Part shown: positions 6,262 through 9,922 of the stretch, one piece after another
Numbering within the stretch: the first letter of the stretch is position 1
Layout: each line of letters starts with the position of its first letter
Assembly (NCBI GenBank): GCA_029556045.1
Contig: JAKQGS010000142.1
Location: forward strand, 1-9,922
Source: Pseudomonadota bacterium
GTDB taxonomy: Bacteria > Bdellovibrionota > Oligoflexia > Oligoflexales > Oligoflexaceae
Direction: 5' to 3'
Length of the DNA: 9,922 nucleotides
The notes under the pieces: model-generated
Seen by the model: only the letters and a program-made list of their open reading frames with translations
Told to the model about the DNA's origin: nothing
The model's database searches: none
Program-made: the position numbers and the translations under genes

Positions 6262-6290
6262 TTTATAATAATGATGCCATGTTATATGAA
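6262..6290 (-). promoter_or_regulatory. Possible sigma-70 promoter for the barrel-protein gene
   Basis: On the minus strand TTCATA (6290-6285) is followed after exactly 17 bases by TATAAA (6267-6262), giving 4 of 6 and 5 of 6 matches to the -35 and -10 consensus. It lies about 67 bases before the start codon at 6195, in the shared spacer with purH. The region is generally AT-rich, which makes chance matches more likely. Confidence 0.4.
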
Positions 6291-6428
6291 TATTTTGAAA
6301 ATGCAAAGCCTCGAGTTTTTCGTTGATTGCCGCTGTTGTCGCACGCGGGTGTGGGCATAAAAATCTGTCAAAAACAGGGGTAACCTGATACAAATGCGGG
6401 CTTCACCATCGATTGATTTGCATCAAAC

Positions 6429-6433
6429 GGGAG
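6429..6433 (+). promoter_or_regulatory. Ribosome-binding site deciding the purH start
   Basis: GGGAG lies eight bases before the ATG at 6442. The in-frame ATG at 6394 would add 16 residues (MRASPSIDLHQTGAIK) that do not resemble the PurH N-terminus and has poorer spacing to its nearest purine run, AGGGG. The start at 6442 is preferred. Confidence 0.7.
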
Positions 6434-6441
6434 CCATAAAA

Positions 6442-8022
6442 ATGAGCACATACGGCAGCGATCATCCCATAGCCTTGATTTCCGTGACCGATAAAACCGG
6501 TGTGGTTGAGTTTGCCAAGGGGTTGGTGCAATTGGGTTTCACCATCCTCTCCACGGGTGGGACCTGCCAACTGTTGCAAAAAGAAGGGGTTGCCGTAACG
6601 GAAGTCTCCCGCTTTGCGGACAGTCCCGAGATTCTGGATGGCCGCGTCAAAACCCTGCACCCCAAGATCCATGGGGGCATTCTGATGGATCGTCACAATC
6701 CCAAACATATCCAGGAAGCCCATCAGCATGGGATCCGCCCCATCGATCTGGTGGTGGTGAATCTTTATCGGTTCCGGGAACGGGCTTTGGCGCAGGAGTT
6801 GACCTTGGAGGAGTCCATCAATTTCATCGATATCGGTGGTCCGACCATGCTGCGGGCCGCCGCCAAGAACTACCGGCACGTGGCACCAGTGATCGACCCA
6901 GCTGACTATCCCCGTGTTCTGGAAGCCTTGGAGGCGGGTGGATTCACGCTGCCCTTGCGTCAGGAACTGGCGGCCAAAACCTTTCGCACGATTGCCGCCT
7001 ATGATCACATGATCGCCTCCTACTTTGAAAAATCCCTGGACAGCGGTGATGCCATGCCCGTCAATCTGCCAGTGCAGCTAACCCTGAAAGAGGGTTTGCG
7101 TTATGGGGAAAATCCTCACCAAAAGGCCGGTTTTTACGTCAACCTCAGCGATCGTACCGACGGGTTGCAGAACGCGGTGGTGCTGCAGGGCAAAGAAATG
7201 TCCTACAACAACTATATGGATGTTGATGCGGCCGCTGCTATCGTGGCAGATCTCGCCTCCATGACGGCGGTGGCCATTATCAAACACACCAACCCCTGCG
7301 GCGCTGCGGCGTTGCCGGATGGTTCCGTTGCGGAGGTTTTTGGCCGGGCGCTGGCGGGAGATCCCAAGTCGGCCTTTGGGGGCATCGTGGCGGTCAACCG
7401 GCCCGTCGATCAGACGGCGGCGGAAGCGATGGGGCAGATCTTTCTGGAGTGCATTGTGGCTCCCTCGTTTACGGAGGAGGCTCGGGCGGTGTTTGCAAAA
7501 AAGAAAAACCTGCGCCTGCTGGAGGCTCCTTATCTCGGTTACTCGGCTGGAAATACATCATGGGTGGTGCGCTCCGTGCGGGGTGGCTTTCTGGTGCAAT
7601 CACCGGATGACCGCGTGACGGAGGCGGGGCAGTGGCAGGTGGTCTCGTCGAAGCAACCAACCGAGGCGCAAACGCGGGACCTGGCTTTTGCACAGACGAT
7701 CGCCAAACATGTGAAGTCCAATGCGATAGTCTACGCCAGAGATCTACAGACCATCACAGTGGGAGCGGGTCAGATGAGCCGTATCGATGCCGCAACCTTT
7801 GCCGCCCGCAAGGCAGAGGAAGAGGGGAAATCCCTCCGGGGGGCGGTGATGGCCAGCGACGCCTTTTTCCCCTTCCGCGATACGGTGGATATGGCGGCCC
7901 AGCTTGGGATCGCCGCCATTGTGCAGCCGGGGGGCTCCGTCAAGGATCAGGAGTCCATCGATGCCTGCCGTGAGCACGGCATCAGCATGGTCTTTACGGG
8001 AATTCGCCACTTTAAACACTGA
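6442..8022 (+). CDS. purH: Bifunctional AICAR formyltransferase / IMP cyclohydrolase PurH
   Basis: PurH carries out the last two steps of de novo purine synthesis in the cytoplasm: transfer of a formyl group from 10-formyltetrahydrofolate to AICAR, then ring closure to IMP. From the ATG at 6442 it has 526 residues, the usual length. The N-terminal cyclohydrolase domain (MGS-like fold, about 1-200) shows ALISVTDKTGVVEFA at 11-25, STGGT at 37-41 and DGRVKTLHPKIHGGIL from 66. The C-terminal transformylase domain shows RYGENPHQ, the catalytic pair K281-H282 in IIKHTNPCGAA, SAFGGIVA, SDAFFPFRDTVD and the family ending RHFKH. An in-frame ATG at 6394 is a less likely start. The stop overlaps the ATG of the next gene (TGATG), so the DUF3025 protein is probably made from the same message. 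No riboswitch or clear PurR-like operator was recognised upstream. Confidence 0.97.
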   Translation: MSTYGSDHPIALISVTDKTGVVEFAKGLVQLGFTILSTGGTCQLLQKEGVAVTEVSRFADSPEILDGRVKTLHPKIHGGILMDRHNPKHIQEAHQHGIRPIDLVVVNLYRFRERALAQELTLEESINFIDIGGPTMLRAAAKNYRHVAPVIDPADYPRVLEALEAGGFTLPLRQELAAKTFRTIAAYDHMIASYFEKSLDSGDAMPVNLPVQLTLKEGLRYGENPHQKAGFYVNLSDRTDGLQNAVVLQGKEMSYNNYMDVDAAAAIVADLASMTAVAIIKHTNPCGAAALPDGSVAEVFGRALAGDPKSAFGGIVAVNRPVDQTAAEAMGQIFLECIVAPSFTEEARAVFAKKKNLRLLEAPYLGYSAGNTSWVVRSVRGGFLVQSPDDRVTEAGQWQVVSSKQPTEAQTRDLAFAQTIAKHVKSNAIVYARDLQTITVGAGQMSRIDAATFAARKAEEEGKSLRGAVMASDAFFPFRDTVDMAAQLGIAAIVQPGGSVKDQESIDACREHGISMVFTGIRHFKH

Positions 8023-8819
8023 TGGAAACAACGATCGATTCCACGACTGCTAAACCGCGGCTGCAGCCTGAAAAGGACTGGCGGCCGGGTCTTGATTTTG
8101 GGATTTCCCTCTTTGATACGATTGCCGGCGCCACGGTGGATTTTGCGGCGGCAACGGACTGGCCGACCCTTGAGGACTACCAGAACTTTTTGACCCGGAG
8201 AGGTATCGGTAATCGGCAGGGGTTGCCGTTGCTTCTGGTGAAAAATCCCGCCAAACGAGGGCGACGTCGGCAGGCCCCGATGCCCTATGAGCAGCGAATC
8301 TATGAATTGGGGGAACTGCCCACCCGCACCCATAACTGGCATGATTTTTTCAACCTGATGATCTGGGGCACTTTTCCCCGCAGCAAGGCTGCAATCAATG
8401 AACGTCAGGTGTTTTCGCCGCAGGAAATCCCACCGCAACCCCCGCATCCCCGCACCCCGGAGCAAAATGCCCTGACCCGTTTTGACGAGGGGGGATGCAT
8501 CGTCGTCTGCGAGCCGGAGATTCATTCCCGTTTTGCGGCGGAATTCAGCGGGTACAATCAAAAACCGGATACCACCTTGCTCCACCACCCCGGCGTTAAG
8601 GTGTTGGTATTTGGTCATGCGATCTACGATTGCCTTCTGGCAGGGCGTGCGGACATGGGGGCTCAGAGCCTGGTGCTGGCTATGTCCGAAGTTCCAGCGG
8701 ATGTCCCGGCTGAATTTCTGCGTCAAGTGGATGATAAGGCTTCAGAATTACTACAGAATGGCTGCTTTAGGGGCCATAGCCCCACCTGGAGCATTCCGGT
8801 GTCAGCCCTTTGTCCCTAA
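8022..8819 (+). CDS. DUF3025 family protein, translationally coupled to purH
   Basis: This 265-residue protein fits the DUF3025 family, whose function is unknown. The family hallmark is clear at 103-126: THNWHDFFNLMIWGTFPRSK followed by AAIN. A second conserved block, NALTRFDEGGCIVVC, lies near 149-163, and VFGHAIYD at 196-203 is the third. There is no signal peptide or membrane segment, so it is probably cytoplasmic. The conserved H, D, N and W residues in the first block suggest a binding or catalytic site, but this is inference. The ATG at 8022 shares its A with the purH TGA stop (8020-8022), the classic arrangement for re-initiation by the same ribosome. The link to purine synthesis is suggested only by this overlap. 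Recognition is from motif memory, with no search run. Confidence 0.85.
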   Translation: METTIDSTTAKPRLQPEKDWRPGLDFGISLFDTIAGATVDFAAATDWPTLEDYQNFLTRRGIGNRQGLPLLLVKNPAKRGRRRQAPMPYEQRIYELGELPTRTHNWHDFFNLMIWGTFPRSKAAINERQVFSPQEIPPQPPHPRTPEQNALTRFDEGGCIVVCEPEIHSRFAAEFSGYNQKPDTTLLHHPGVKVLVFGHAIYDCLLAGRADMGAQSLVLAMSEVPADVPAEFLRQVDDKASELLQNGCFRGHSPTWSIPVSALCP

Positions 8820-8897
8820 ACCCGTTGTTTTGACATCTATATTAGTGTTACAAATGAACACCTTTTCCGTTTTTTCATTTCATGATTGGGAGACCGC

Positions 8898-9922
8898 ATG
8901 CGTATGAGACCAAGGACCCTTGCGTCATCAATGGCAGGAATTCTGTGTTTGGGTTTGGCCACCAGCCACTGCATGACCAAATCCGGCGGCAAGTCCACCG
9001 CTTACCAGGCGCCGGTGGATGTTGAAAAGCCGCACCCCAATGATAAACGTCAATACCGTGCCCTAAAACTGGACAACGGCATAGAAGTGCTGCTGATGAG
9101 CGATCCGGGCCTCAAAAAATCCGCGGCGTCCCTGGATGTGAATGTGGGCAATATGGAAGATCCGGATGAGAATGCCGGGATGGCTCACTTCCTGGAGCAT
9201 ATGCTGTTCCTTGGTACCAAAAAATATCCGGATCCAGGCGAATACAGTGCGTATCTGCAAAAAAACCAGGGTTACTCCAACGCCTTTACCGGCAGTGAAC
9301 ACACCAATTACCACTTTGAAGTCAATCATGATGCCTTTGAAGGGGGATTGGATCGTTTCGCGCAGTTCTTCATCGATCCCCTCTTTACGGCGGAATTTGT
9401 GGATCGGGAGATGAATGCGGTCCACTCCGAACATCAGAAAAACCTGAAGGATGACAACTGGCGCATGTACCGCCTGATGACCAGCACCTATAAGGAAGGT
9501 CATCCCCGTCGTAAGTTCGGCACGGGAAACCTTAGCACTCTGAAAACCGCCAGCCGCGATCGACTGATCGCCTTTTATAATAAGTACTATTCGGCGGATG
9601 TGATGAAGCTGGCTCTACTCAGCAACGCGTCGCTGGACGATCAGGAAAAATGGGTGCGGGCGAAATTTGCAACGGTGAAAAACACCAACCGCAAGCCATT
9701 GGTTTACGATAACGATATTTTTGATGACAAGGATCTGCCGCAGATCCTCAGCATGAAGCCGGTGAAGGAACTGAAAGAACTGAACCTGGTATTCGAAATG
9801 CCCAGCGAATACACCTACTGGAAGTCCAAGCCGGCCCGCATCTTGTCTTCTTTGGTTGGTTACGAGGGGCAGGGATCACTACTCTCATGGCTGCAAAAAG
9901 AGGGTCTTGTAACGAAATTAGG
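8898..9922 (+). CDS. Exported M16 family zinc metallopeptidase (pitrilysin/insulinase type), N-terminal part
   Basis: The first 341 codons of an M16 peptidase are present and the frame is open at the window end; pitrilysin-type members run to about 900-960 residues. The inverted zinc motif HFLEH is at 97-101 (H97, E100, H101), and the third ligand is E178 in AVHSEHQKN, 81 residues after H97 as in pitrilysin. Other family landmarks are NVGNMEDPDENAGMAH before the motif, LGTKKYPDPGEY after it, GYSNAFTG and RFAQFFIDPLF. The N-terminus MRMRPR plus a hydrophobic run (about 7-21) is an export signal. Cys25 follows TSH, which is a poor lipobox, so periplasmic or lipoprotein fate is open. The ATG at 8898 has GGGAG at 8888-8892. 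The 78-bp gap after DUF3025 holds a perfect TTGACA (8830-8835) but no well-placed -10, so its own promoter is uncertain. It likely degrades peptides in the envelope. Confidence 0.93.
   Translation, partial: MRMRPRTLASSMAGILCLGLATSHCMTKSGGKSTAYQAPVDVEKPHPNDKRQYRALKLDNGIEVLLMSDPGLKKSAASLDVNVGNMEDPDENAGMAHFLEHMLFLGTKKYPDPGEYSAYLQKNQGYSNAFTGSEHTNYHFEVNHDAFEGGLDRFAQFFIDPLFTAEFVDREMNAVHSEHQKNLKDDNWRMYRLMTSTYKEGHPRRKFGTGNLSTLKTASRDRLIAFYNKYYSADVMKLALLSNASLDDQEKWVRAKFATVKNTNRKPLVYDNDIFDDKDLPQILSMKPVKELKELNLVFEMPSEYTYWKSKPARILSSLVGYEGQGSLLSWLQKEGLVTKL

Noticed and set aside
6199..6393. Minus-strand 64-residue open frame upstream of purH
   Set aside because: It fills the divergent promoter region, has no good ribosome-binding site and no recognisable composition; regulatory spacer is the better reading.
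7947..8726. Minus-strand 259-residue frame across the end of purH and DUF3025
   Set aside because: Both sense genes have clear family motifs, so the antisense frame is a shadow.
8769..8783. GGGGC-CATA-GCCCC hairpin near the end of the DUF3025 gene
   Set aside because: It lies inside the coding region with no T tract after it, so it is not supported as a terminator.
8830..8835. TTGACA as -35 box for the M16 peptidase gene
   Set aside because: No -10 hexamer lies at 16-18 bp; the best candidate, TACAAA, is only 13 bp away, so no promoter feature is claimed.

Overview
This window reads as a stretch of ordinary chromosome from a Gram-negative bacterium, probably a proteobacterium or a relative such as a bdellovibrio-like lineage. 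The evidence is exported proteins with Sec signals, a likely outer-membrane beta-barrel, a SlyD-type chaperone, a DUF3025 protein and a textbook -24/-12 (sigma-54) promoter sequence. Most genes are moderately GC-rich. One gene (3418-4620) and its upstream spacer are visibly AT-richer and look acquired. No RNA gene, CRISPR array, insertion sequence or phage gene was found.

Layout, left to right. On the minus strand, slyD (910-1392) and mnmA (1-897, its 3' end outside the window) form a tight pair: a prolyl isomerase/metallochaperone followed by the tRNA 2-thiouridylase. A small unrecognised minus-strand gene (1502-1837) is divergent from rarA (1918-3201, plus), the AAA+ clamp-loader-like factor that acts at stalled replication forks. 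After a 216-bp AT-rich spacer comes an AAA ATPase of the DUF4143 class with a C-terminal PD-(D/E)XK-like motif (3418-4620). A strong hairpin (4654-4679) separates it from two convergent minus-strand exported-protein genes: a small secreted protein with two cysteines (4704-5126) and an outer-membrane barrel-like protein with a long charged Pro-rich linker (5380-6195). Between those two lie a long hairpin and a near-perfect sigma-54 promoter pointing at the small secreted protein.

Divergent from the barrel gene is a plus-strand block: purH (6442-8022, last two steps of IMP synthesis), overlapped by one base by a DUF3025 gene (8022-8819), then the start of an M16 zinc metallopeptidase with an export signal (8898 to the window end).

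The window is mainly housekeeping (tRNA modification, folding, fork repair, purine synthesis) interleaved with envelope and secreted proteins. I see no multi-gene undescribed system. The observations most worth following are the predicted sigma-54 control of the unrecognised secreted protein, the purH-DUF3025 translational overlap, and the acquired-looking ATPase with its palindromic upstream region.
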